NCBI GenBank assembly: GCA_050247075.1
Contig: JBFWUW010000116.1
Span: 1-14,417 of the forward strand
DNA length: 14,417 nt
Source: JBFWUW01 sp050247075
Lineage (GTDB): Bacteria; Planctomycetota; Planctomycetia; Pirellulales; JBFWUW01
Direction: 5' to 3'
Shown piece by piece: positions 1 to 7,177 of the stretch. Position numbers and translations under genes: made by a program. The notes beneath the pieces were generated by a model that worked only from the letters and a program-made list of their open reading frames with translations, was not told the DNA's origin and searched no databases. The first letter of the stretch is position 1. The number at the start of each line of letters is the position of its first letter.

Positions 1-711
1 GACCAACCCACCACACCCACCGAATCGCCAGCCGCGCCCCTGCCCGCCCTGGCTGCTGCTGCCCCCGCGCCATCCGCGCCGGCCGCGCCGGCCCCAACCC
101 CAACCCCGCGCCGCGGCGGCCGCCCTGGCAATTCCGGCGGCAAAAAGGGCCGTAGCGGGCCGCCGGGGAACCGAAACGCCGCCAAGAGCGGAATTTACGC
201 CCTGGGAAGCTATCCCAAGGGGGCCAGTTACGTCCGTCGCCTGGTTGGCCAACTCAAGATGGCCCTGGAAAACGCCGTCCAAGCCAGACACGGCGAAATA
301 TCGTTGACCAGGGCGGGAGCAATTCAAACCGCGTGCCGCCATGAGGCGGTTGCCATGCTGGCCCAGCGCTGGTTACGGCTGCGGTTCAAGAAAATGGGTG
401 ATTCCGACCGGCTGAATTACTTGAAGCAAATTGCCACGGCGTCAGAAGCCCGCGACAAGGCGATGCGATCCCTGGAACTGGAAGGCCAAGAGCATCGTTC
501 AATCATCAATCTTTTGTACGGCCAGAACGGCAGGCCACCCATCGACGTTCCACAAGCCCCCAAAACGCTTCCCGCCGTCGATGGCCCCCAACCATCCGCA
601 ACCGCTGGCGAGACTTCTGGCGGCTCCACAGAAGCCGTAGCGGGCAATCAGGATTCTGGCCATTCAACCAGTCCAGCCAGCAACGCCGAAATTCCAGGGG
701 GCGAAATATGA
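1..711 (+). CDS. Probable phage terminase small subunit-like protein (5' end outside window)
   Basis: The frame is open from the first base to a TGA at 709-711, so the gene starts before the window; the first internal ATG (259) lies inside the conserved part and is probably not the start. The visible 236 residues begin with a Pro/Ala-rich stretch. A basic Gly/Arg-rich linker and a GNRNAAKSGIYA motif (about residues 57-68) come next, then a helical region rich in Arg, Leu and Ala to about residue 165 and a low-complexity tail. The GNRNAxKxGxY motif is known from DNA-binding small terminase-like phage proteins. The stop overlaps the large terminase start (ATGA, 708-711), which suggests translational coupling. 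The role, recognising phage DNA and loading it on the large subunit, is inferred mainly from position. It could be another DNA-binding protein of the packaging locus. Confidence 0.6.
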   Translation, partial: DQPTTPTESPAAPLPALAAAAPAPSAPAAPAPTPTPRRGGRPGNSGGKKGRSGPPGNRNAAKSGIYALGSYPKGASYVRRLVGQLKMALENAVQARHGEISLTRAGAIQTACRHEAVAMLAQRWLRLRFKKMGDSDRLNYLKQIATASEARDKAMRSLELEGQEHRSIINLLYGQNGRPPIDVPQAPKTLPAVDGPQPSATAGETSGGSTEAVAGNQDSGHSTSPASNAEIPGGEI

Positions 712-2225
712 ACATCCTGAATGCGGTATCCGGCTTCAAGAACTTTCTGGCGGAAATTTTCATCCCCACTGACCGCGGGCCGTACCGCGTGGCAGAAATT
801 ACCGATTCGTTGCAACTGGAAATTTTTGATGCCATCGCGCCCGGCCTGAAGCGCGTCATCGAGGGCGGCGAAAATGCAACATTCGCGGATGCCCTGATCC
901 GGTTCTACCTGGAAATGCCGCGCGGCCACGCGAAGACGACTTTTCTGGCCCTGATCGTCATTTATTTGTGCATTGCATCCCCGCGCCGGCTGATCGGCGT
1001 CATTGCCGCGGCCGATCAGGACCAGGCCCGGTTGGTCCGCGATACCGTGCTGCAAATTCTTTCCCTTCCCCAAAATCTGGCACTGCGGGAACTGATCGAA
1101 ATCCAGCAGAACAAAATCGTCAATGTCCACAATGGCTGCGAGTTTTCCACGCAATCGAGCGACGTAAATTCATCCTGGGGGCTGACCGTAGATTGCCTTC
1201 TGCTTGACGAGGTGGCAGTTTGGAAATCGCGGGACTTTTGGGATTCGCTGATATCCACGGCGGCCAAGAAAGCCCACTGCCTGGTTGTCGTTTGCTCGAA
1301 CGCCGGTATGGGCATGGGTACAAGTTTTCAATGGTTTATCCGCGAATCCGCCAGAACCAGCCCGTCCTGGAAGTTTATTTCTCTTGATGGCCCCAAGGCA
1401 TCCTGGATCACCCCCGACCGGCTAGAAGAGCAACGGCACATGCTCCCGCCGGCTGCGTTCAATCGCGTGTGGCTGAATCAGTGGTCAAGCGGCGGCGATT
1501 TGCTGGAAATGTCCGATATCGAAGCCGCTTGCACCGAAGCCGGCCCGTTGACCGACCGCGATGAGTACGCCGCGACTGGTTTCACGCAATACCTGGGGGC
1601 GCTCGACCTGGGGCTGAAGAATGATCGGTCAGCACTGGTAGTCCTGGGGATCGGTGGCAAGCCGGCGCGAATTCGCCTTGTTGGCTGCCAAGCGTGGTCA
1701 CCGCCAATCGCCGGCGGCCAGATTCGACTTGAGGAAGTCAAAGAGGCGTGTCTGTCAGCCCACCGACGTTTCCGCCTGGAATCACTGACGTTCGATCCGT
1801 GGCAATGCGCCTTGATGGCCGAGCAACTTTCGTCCGCCGGGCTGCGAATGGTCGAAATGCCATTCACCGCGGGCAATCTCGACAAGATGGCAACAACGCT
1901 GTTGGCCGTTTTCCGCAACCGGCAAATTTCGATGTACCGCGATGAGGAACTTATCCGCGACTTGTGCCGTTTGAGCATCGTCGAACGCCAGCAAGGTTTT
2001 CGCTTGGTTGCCGCCCGCGACGAATTTGGCCACGCGGACAAGGGCATTGCCTTGTCGATGGGCTTGGTCGGGGCGGCGGAAATTCTCAAAAACGACACTG
2101 CCGGCCCAATCGTGGTATCCGCCGATTCCCTCAAACCGTTCGGGCGAAACTACGGCAATGGCCCCATCAGCGGCTTTGGCGGATTCGGCGGCGGCGGATT
2201 CAGAAGCTTCACACGGAGAATTTGA
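708..2225 (+). CDS. terL: Phage terminase large subunit (ATPase and nuclease)
   Basis: This is a 505-aa DNA-packaging motor subunit, predicted to translocate DNA into a prohead and cut it. A Walker A-like PRGHAKTT lies at residues 71-78, a Walker B strand ending in LLLDE at 164-168, and a coupling motif SNAG at 197-200. The C-terminal RNase H-like nuclease carries three acidic positions: D300 (GALDLGLKNDR), D363 (TFDPW) and D444 (GHADKGIALSMGL). Length and domain order match a full large terminase, and the residues of both activities are present, so it looks functional. A Gly/Phe-rich tail (about 483-505) follows the nuclease domain. The ATG at 708 overlaps the upstream stop by four bases. 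The family is clear from motifs; packaging type (cos or pac) cannot be read here. No portal gene is recognisable directly downstream, where one is usual. Confidence 0.93.
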   Translation: MNILNAVSGFKNFLAEIFIPTDRGPYRVAEITDSLQLEIFDAIAPGLKRVIEGGENATFADALIRFYLEMPRGHAKTTFLALIVIYLCIASPRRLIGVIAAADQDQARLVRDTVLQILSLPQNLALRELIEIQQNKIVNVHNGCEFSTQSSDVNSSWGLTVDCLLLDEVAVWKSRDFWDSLISTAAKKAHCLVVVCSNAGMGMGTSFQWFIRESARTSPSWKFISLDGPKASWITPDRLEEQRHMLPPAAFNRVWLNQWSSGGDLLEMSDIEAACTEAGPLTDRDEYAATGFTQYLGALDLGLKNDRSALVVLGIGGKPARIRLVGCQAWSPPIAGGQIRLEEVKEACLSAHRRFRLESLTFDPWQCALMAEQLSSAGLRMVEMPFTAGNLDKMATTLLAVFRNRQISMYRDEELIRDLCRLSIVERQQGFRLVAARDEFGHADKGIALSMGLVGAAEILKNDTAGPIVVSADSLKPFGRNYGNGPISGFGGFGGGGFRSFTRRI

Positions 2226-2227
2226 GC

Positions 2228-2509
2228 ATGAGCACGAATCCAGAAACAGACCTGACCGACTTGGCCAACCGTCTTGAAGACGCGTCCCGGCTGCTGACTG
2301 ACCTGCGCCAGGCCATCGTCACGGCCCGCGACACCATGCTGACGCCGCAAGAATGCAGCCAAGCCGTTCTGTCCGCCATGCAGCAGCACGGGCAACGGAT
2401 TGACGATGCAATGGCCAGAATCGAAACATGCGCCAAGCAAGCCGCCGGCATTCCCAACGTCCGCCGTTCAATCGCGTTCGGCGGAATCGGGCCGGCCAAA
2501 TTTACTTGA
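2228..2509 (+). CDS. Small helical hypothetical protein
   Basis: This 93-aa protein starts at ATG 2228, two bases after the terminase stop, with a GGAG at 2215-2218 as ribosome binding site. The frame is open further upstream, but that part overlaps terL and has no comparable binding site. The sequence is acidic and helix-prone, with heptad-like hydrophobics around residues 8-35 and 45-72, two cysteines and a short basic C-terminus. I do not recognise the family. Its place directly behind terL and the tight spacing indicate co-transcription with the packaging genes. It could be a small head-completion or packaging accessory protein, but nothing in the sequence proves this. Confidence 0.6.
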   Translation: MSTNPETDLTDLANRLEDASRLLTDLRQAIVTARDTMLTPQECSQAVLSAMQQHGQRIDDAMARIETCAKQAAGIPNVRRSIAFGGIGPAKFT

Positions 2510-2559
2510 CCACCTACACCGCGTTTATTTTCTCACCACCACATTGAAGGAACTTTGAA

Positions 2560-3306
2560 ATGTCCGCCATTCTCGAAAAAATCCGCACCGGCCTTTCGTC
2601 ACTCACGCAGCAGCAAGCCGCCACGGCTGCCGATGCGTTCGCCAAACTGGTTGCCGACACACATGACGGTAAGTCGACCGCGCCCGAGGCGGTTGCCAAA
2701 ATCTTGGCCGATGCCGGCAAAACGGTTGACCACCTTGAGCAAGAGTTGTCTGCCTTACGTGCTACTGAAGATCTTCGCATCGTGGCCGCGACGTTCGATT
2801 CCGCCGCCGTCGACTTGCGGGAATTCGCCAAACAAGAGGCGTCTATCGAAGCGGTCTATCGCGAAGCCGCCAGCGATTACCGCCGCCAGATTGCCCCGGC
2901 CAGCGATGCCCGGCGCGAAGCCGAGGATCGTCTGCAACAAGCCATTCAGGCCCGCCGCACGCTGCGTAGCTCGCGGCCGGCCAGTGGAAATCCGCCGGCC
3001 AACAAGAAAGACGTTGACCGTCTGGCCGCTGTTACTGAAAAGCTGCGGGCGGTCAATCAGCAATTTGCACAAATGCGGCCAATACTCGAATCCCGTTCCA
3101 TCAAGGTCCATGAGGCGCGGCTGCTGCTGGCCCGGTCAAGGGCATCATCGTCAACGAGCGACAATCGCCACCAAAGCCTGGTTGACCAACTGGCCAGCGA
3201 AGAGGCGGCCTTGACCGAATACCAAGAGACGGTTGACCGTCTCACCATGCAGCGGCGCGAGTTGACTATTGAGCGCGAACTGCTGGCCGAAAAAATCGCC
3301 AGTTGA
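2560..3306 (+). CDS. Coiled-coil hypothetical protein of the phage-like operon
   Basis: The gene encodes 248 aa. ATG 2560 is preceded by AAGGAAC (2547-2553). Most of the chain is strongly helical and rich in Ala, Glu, Arg and Gln. There are long heptad-like stretches at about residues 40-135 and 155-248, broken by a Pro/Ser-rich linker near 136-150. There is no signal peptide, membrane segment or recognised catalytic motif. Phage scaffold or tail-associated proteins often have this composition, but composition is weak evidence and I do not assign a function. It lies 50 bp after the previous gene and 70 bp before the next. A second frame (2555-3214) is also open here, but it is Pro/Ser/Arg-rich and reads like a shadow. 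Confidence 0.65.
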   Translation: MSAILEKIRTGLSSLTQQQAATAADAFAKLVADTHDGKSTAPEAVAKILADAGKTVDHLEQELSALRATEDLRIVAATFDSAAVDLREFAKQEASIEAVYREAASDYRRQIAPASDARREAEDRLQQAIQARRTLRSSRPASGNPPANKKDVDRLAAVTEKLRAVNQQFAQMRPILESRSIKVHEARLLLARSRASSSTSDNRHQSLVDQLASEEAALTEYQETVDRLTMQRRELTIERELLAEKIAS

Positions 3307-3376
3307 CCTTCTCTTGGCTGCTACACTTCACGACTTAAATCACTTCCGTTTTTACACGTTTCAAGGAACAAAAAAC

Positions 3377-4084
3377 ATGTACCCGAAAGACGAAGACGAA
3401 GCCCAGCGGCTGGCGCTGGCACATCAAGTTGTAGCGACGTTCAACGATCCTAACTTCGTTATGCCGATGGCCGTTGACGATGAATTCGATGACTTTTGCG
3501 GCAAACTTGGCGGAGCCGACGAAGCATTCACGCAAGCCGTCGCGCAGGCCAAAGAGGCATTCACGTTGTTCCGTAATGAGCCGTGCCAAGAGCGGCAAGT
3601 GTGGCTGGTCAAGGCCCTGGCACAGTTCCCTTTGGCGAATTTGAAAGACGCCACGAACGAGCTTCTCACGCCGATCGTGGAGGAAACCGGACCGACCATG
3701 TTTTCGCTGGATGACATCCAGGGCCAGCCGCCGAACGAAATTGAGTTGTCCGCCAAAGAGGAAGCGGCCATCGAATTTGCTTCACTGCTGAAGCATCTGA
3801 ATGAAGTCCTGGGAATCGACCTGGAAGGAATCTCCACACCAAAAACCATCGTTCGCGATGTCTCAATCGCGTTGCGTGCCCTGAAGGCCAAGCAAGCCCG
3901 GTCGAATGAACGCCCGCGGCGAAACACCGAACGCGACAAGCGGGAGTTTGCTGAAGCGGTTGAAGAATCGCAGCAATTCGCCACGGGCAACAACGGCGAA
4001 GTCGGCAAATGTCGATGCAGCCCGTTGGGCGGCACAATCTGCGAGCCTTACAAGCCGTCGCGTATTCGGCCTTTGCGGGGCTAG
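3377..4084 (+). CDS. Acidic hypothetical protein with basic C-terminal region
   Basis: The chosen start is ATG 3377, giving 235 aa, because AAGGAAC at 3363-3369 stands eight bases upstream. The frame extends to an ATG at 3269, but that would overlap the previous gene by 38 bases. Residues 1-170 are acidic and mostly helical. About 175-205 is basic and charged (RSNERPRRNTERDKREF). The last 25 residues (from about residue 211) change character: they contain several Cys and Pro and read less like coding sequence than the part before. An overlapping short frame begins at 4009 in exactly that stretch, so the true end, or a frameshift, is open to question. The family is not recognised. By position it belongs to the structural gene train. 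Confidence 0.6.
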   Translation: MYPKDEDEAQRLALAHQVVATFNDPNFVMPMAVDDEFDDFCGKLGGADEAFTQAVAQAKEAFTLFRNEPCQERQVWLVKALAQFPLANLKDATNELLTPIVEETGPTMFSLDDIQGQPPNEIELSAKEEAAIEFASLLKHLNEVLGIDLEGISTPKTIVRDVSIALRALKAKQARSNERPRRNTERDKREFAEAVEESQQFATGNNGEVGKCRCSPLGGTICEPYKPSRIRPLRG

Positions 4085-4164
4085 TCGTACATCCATCCGT
4101 ATCGGGCGCTGGCGGTCCAACATCCGCCAAGCCGCCAGTGTCCCGGTATTTTTTTCCACCTTGA
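4009..4164 (+). CDS. Possible small overlapping protein (51 aa)
   Basis: This short frame opens at ATG 4009 (second ATG at 4015) and stops at 4162-4164, inside the ribosome binding region of the Cys-rich gene that follows. It overlaps the end of the 3377-4084 gene by 76 bases in another frame. The product would begin MSMQPVGRHNLRALQ, continue with a short hydrophobic Ala/Val stretch, and end Pro-rich (PPVSRYFFPP). I list it because this frame looks at least as protein-like as the annotated end of the upstream gene, and because stop-to-start spacing to the next gene would be tight. No good ribosome binding site is visible. It may instead be the in-frame continuation of the upstream protein after a frameshift, or chance. 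Confidence 0.25.
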   Translation: MSMQPVGRHNLRALQAVAYSAFAGLVVHPSVSGAGGPTSAKPPVSRYFFPP

Positions 4165-4177
4165 AGGGATTCTGACC

Positions 4178-6040
4178 GTGGCTTGTAGAAAAGACTGCTG
4201 CTGCTCTTGCTGCACCCAATGCGCGGAAAACTCGCCTTGCGCCATCCTTGTGACAGTCAACGGCGAAAGCTACGTGCTGCCCAAGAATCCGCGACAGTTC
4301 GCGCGATACGGCCAAACGGGGCGACTGCGCGACACACCCAACACCTGTTATTGGGCGCTCGAACTGGATGAACCTGTAACCGTTGGGGGCTGCGAAATTG
4401 ACCTGTGGATTTTGAACTTGCAAGGCCCCAACACCAGCCATTCGGATTACTACTGGCAGCTTAGCGGAATGAACCCCGACGGCGATTTGCTGATCGCGTG
4501 GTACTTGTCCGAGGGAATTTACACACCAGATTGCACGGTCGAGAAAACCTTGCCGCGCCTGTCATACGGAGAATGCACGGGGGACGATGACGCCACGATC
4601 GAGCCCCTGCAAATCAAGACGTGCATAAGCTGCTGCTACGCTTGCGGCGGAAACACGCCGGGCCGTTGGCGAGTAACGATTGACTCCGAGACATTCACCC
4701 TCAAGCCGTTATCATTCGCCAGCGGCGGATGCACCTGGGTCAAGACGTTTCCGAGCCGTTCATTCGGTTCATGCAGCGGCTACACCGGCATCATGCTGAC
4801 GGTCGAAAGCACCGGCATGTTGACGAATGCCACCATCGAATTGATTGGTGGCGGTACGGTTGTCGAGTGGGTCATCGACTTTCCAAACGGTTGCGCCAAC
4901 CGCACGTTCAATTTGAACACAGTCAACTCTTGCGGCGTGCCGGTAACGATCACCGCTGAAGCGCTTGACGTGGAATTGTGCGGCAACCCCGCCTGCCTCT
5001 ACTGCAGCGCGTGCGAGAGCCAAGGCGCGAACGAGGGGAACGCGCCGTGCTGCTGGGAGCTTGAGGCAACCGGAATCGCCAACCTGGAATGCGGCTGCGA
5101 AGATTGCGATTCCTACAACGGCGTGCCGGTCGATTTGATTTGGAAGCCAGGCGAGCCGCTTTGCACATGGGAGAACTCGCTTTGCAGCAGCGAAGCCCCG
5201 TACACCGATTGCAATTACTATGTCCCCGAAAATTACAAAATCTATCGCGGCTATGCCAAGTGGGAATTGAAGATCTTTGTCTTGGCCGGTCGAACCTATC
5301 TGCAAGCCCGGCTGCGTGCCCTTGATGATTCTCGATACCTGGAATGGCGCAAGGACATTGGCGGCCTGACGCCCGATTGTTTGGCGCTATCGGAGCCGCA
5401 AGTCCTCGCGTACTACCCGACGACGGCCGGCCCGCCGTTGGGCGGCTGCGATGCGTCGTCAAGCACCGTCACTGTCACCGCCAAGGATTCTGAATCGTTG
5501 GAGGAATGCGGTGAACGCGGGCCAGATTGCCAACAAGACCCGTACAACTGCTCGCAATGCCGAGAAGGAATCGCGCCCGATGAGTTGATTGTGACGATTC
5601 CCAACGATTGGACCTCACATGTCGAATGCGACGTATCCCGCTGCCAGGCAGCCGTCGGCACGTTCGCGCTAACCCGCGGCACGGGGGCTGTTGGATCATG
5701 CGTCTACGCTTACGACATTCCAGATGTTGAATGCGTGCCGAATTGCACGTTCGCGCGCATTGTGGCCAGTTTTACATGGAGCAATGGGTCACCCCTGCCC
5801 GCTGGCTGCTACCTGACCGTCCGCGTTGAAACCAATTGCCCCGACGAAGGGCCAGACGACGCGCCCGGCATTGGCAACAAGATCGTGTGGCGAATCCGCT
5901 ATTCGGACGATGAATGCGGAATCTACGATTGCAGCGAGATTGGCACGCTGTTTGTGCCGCCGGGCGAGCTCGCGGGCGAAAACACCGGCCAATGCTATTG
6001 GGGCGGTTCCAACATTACAGTTGTCCCCGTTTACGACTGA
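4178..6040 (+). CDS. Cysteine-rich repeat protein, probable phage structural or surface protein
   Basis: This 620-aa protein starts with GTG 4178, supported by AAGGGAT at 4164-4170. It has 48 cysteines (nearly 8 percent). I see four related segments, each opening with a cysteine knot followed by beta-rich sequence: about 3-147 (CCCSCCTQC), 149-268 (CISCCYAC), 273-445 (CLYCSAC) and 451-620 (CQQDPYNCSQC). Each has a later Cys-aromatic signature (CYW at 57, CTW at 185, CTW at 329, CVY at 508) and ends in strands rich in Thr, Val and Gly. There is no signal peptide or membrane helix, although the name of the game looks extracellular. The family is not recognised. The many paired cysteines fit either disulphides in a virion surface protein or metal knots; the sequence does not decide. 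Context suggests a virion or host-contact role. Confidence 0.75.
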   Translation: MACRKDCCCSCCTQCAENSPCAILVTVNGESYVLPKNPRQFARYGQTGRLRDTPNTCYWALELDEPVTVGGCEIDLWILNLQGPNTSHSDYYWQLSGMNPDGDLLIAWYLSEGIYTPDCTVEKTLPRLSYGECTGDDDATIEPLQIKTCISCCYACGGNTPGRWRVTIDSETFTLKPLSFASGGCTWVKTFPSRSFGSCSGYTGIMLTVESTGMLTNATIELIGGGTVVEWVIDFPNGCANRTFNLNTVNSCGVPVTITAEALDVELCGNPACLYCSACESQGANEGNAPCCWELEATGIANLECGCEDCDSYNGVPVDLIWKPGEPLCTWENSLCSSEAPYTDCNYYVPENYKIYRGYAKWELKIFVLAGRTYLQARLRALDDSRYLEWRKDIGGLTPDCLALSEPQVLAYYPTTAGPPLGGCDASSSTVTVTAKDSESLEECGERGPDCQQDPYNCSQCREGIAPDELIVTIPNDWTSHVECDVSRCQAAVGTFALTRGTGAVGSCVYAYDIPDVECVPNCTFARIVASFTWSNGSPLPAGCYLTVRVETNCPDEGPDDAPGIGNKIVWRIRYSDDECGIYDCSEIGTLFVPPGELAGENTGQCYWGGSNITVVPVYD

Positions 6041-6047
6041 GGATGAA

Positions 6048-6830
6048 ATGAGCGACTGCAATTGGTCCTGCACCGGGCAGCAATGCACCTGCACCGACTG
6101 CGGCAAGGTCCAGTCAATCGGCCCCGAATTACAACGCAATTGCCCCGGCAAGCCAGCGGCCAAAATCGTTGGTGCGGTTGCGTCCAGGTCGCCAAGCACC
6201 GCCGCGCCCGGCTTGTTGAAGCGGGCCAGCAATTTCTTGGGCGCAATTCGCGATTTCATTCACAAGCCCGGATTTGTCACCGCCGAAGAGTACGCCGCGC
6301 GGTTGGATGTCTGCGACACCTGCAAGCTGAATAAAGACGGCAAGTGCCAGGCGTGCGGATGCACGTTGACCCGCAAGGCACGGGCCGCGGCCTGGCATTG
6401 CCCGCTGGAAAAATGGCCGGGGGAAGCCAAGCACGTCGCGATAATTGAGCGGCTTGAAACGGAGGTTTTCGTTCCCGATGAGGCCCTTCCCGCCGATCTG
6501 GCTGACTTGTCCGCTACGTACATTCTGGAAGGCGACTTGCTGGGCGAGTTGGCTTGCGAATCTCCATCATCTTGCGGCTGCTACATTCCGCTGGAAGGCG
6601 GCGGGATGCCATTCAGCGGCCTGGGGCTTGCGGAATTTACTGTCTTCCTGGAAATGCCAGCACAGCCGGGCAAGGGATTCGCCATCGTGGCCGCGTTCAC
6701 CAAAGACGATGGCAGCCAGCCGTTGCAATGGCGTGCCGAGTTCACCCCCGGCCAGCAACCGCCGTTCGTGCTTCTACCCGAAGATTGCACCGACGCCACC
6801 GGGCCGATCATCGTTTGCCCCGAAAAATAA
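6048..6830 (+). CDS. Protein with phage-type zinc-ribbon domain and Cys-rich N-terminus
   Basis: The gene encodes 260 aa from ATG 6048, with GAGG at 6039-6042 overlapping the previous stop. Residues 4-18 hold five cysteines (CNWSC, QQCTCTDC), echoing the knots of the upstream 620-aa protein. Residues 89-123 match the pattern C-x2-C-x7-C-x2-C-G-C, then a basic stretch, then C-P-x-x-K-W. This is a compact zinc-ribbon known from phage proteins encoded in tail or structural clusters (DUF6171-like, by recollection). The C-terminal 100 residues have an acidic helix and a beta-rich part with further cysteines (170, 176, 178, 247, 257). The frame is open upstream to 5826, but that part overlaps the preceding gene. 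Function is unknown; metal binding is inferred from the cysteine spacing. Confidence 0.7.
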   Translation: MSDCNWSCTGQQCTCTDCGKVQSIGPELQRNCPGKPAAKIVGAVASRSPSTAAPGLLKRASNFLGAIRDFIHKPGFVTAEEYAARLDVCDTCKLNKDGKCQACGCTLTRKARAAAWHCPLEKWPGEAKHVAIIERLETEVFVPDEALPADLADLSATYILEGDLLGELACESPSSCGCYIPLEGGGMPFSGLGLAEFTVFLEMPAQPGKGFAIVAAFTKDDGSQPLQWRAEFTPGQQPPFVLLPEDCTDATGPIIVCPEK

Positions 6831-6839
6831 AGGCCCGCC

Positions 6840-7175
6840 ATGCCCCTTTGCAGATTCACCAAGCAAGACGTTGACGGCCGCCAGTTCATCATCTGCGCCA
6901 TCTGCGGCCACACCGAAGCCCATGAACTGGCATGGCTGCCCGCTCGCCAGTGCGGCAACGCACCGCTCACCCAAGCCGATATCGACGCCGCGAATCAAGC
7001 CCTGGCTGCCGAGTTTGCCGACCTGCCGGCGCTCGAATTTGACCCCGATGAATTGCGGGCGCTGGGCATCGAAGGGCTGACCAAGGGCGGCGCTGAAATT
7101 GAGATCATCCCCGGCCCTGATCCTGATATTTCCATCGAGGCCCGCACCATTCCACCGTTTAAACGAAGGAACTGA
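6840..7175 (+). CDS. Small zinc-ribbon-like hypothetical protein
   Basis: This 111-aa protein starts at ATG 6840 behind AAAGG (6829-6833), nine bases after the previous stop. Cysteines at residues 4, 19, 22 (CAIC) and 38 could form one zinc site, with His 24 and 28 near by. The middle is acidic (LPALEFDPDELRALGIEG), and the end is beta-turn and Pro-rich. I do not recognise a named family. It is the third consecutive Cys-containing protein in this operon. The TGA stop (7173-7175) comes directly after the AAGGAAC ribosome binding site of the next gene, so the two genes are translationally adjacent. Confidence 0.65.
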   Translation: MPLCRFTKQDVDGRQFIICAICGHTEAHELAWLPARQCGNAPLTQADIDAANQALAAEFADLPALEFDPDELRALGIEGLTKGGAEIEIIPGPDPDISIEARTIPPFKRRN

Positions 7176-7177
7176 AA

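Noticed and set aside
2555..3214. A 219-codon + strand frame overlapping the coiled-coil gene
   Set aside because: It is Pro/Ser/Arg-rich shadow sequence with the same ribosome binding site explained better by the 2560 start.
3863..5305. Long minus-strand frames opposite the 235-aa and Cys-rich genes (for example 3863-4441 and 4769-5305)
   Set aside because: They have no ribosome binding sites, carry Arg/Ala-rich shadow composition, and the opposite strand carries better supported genes.
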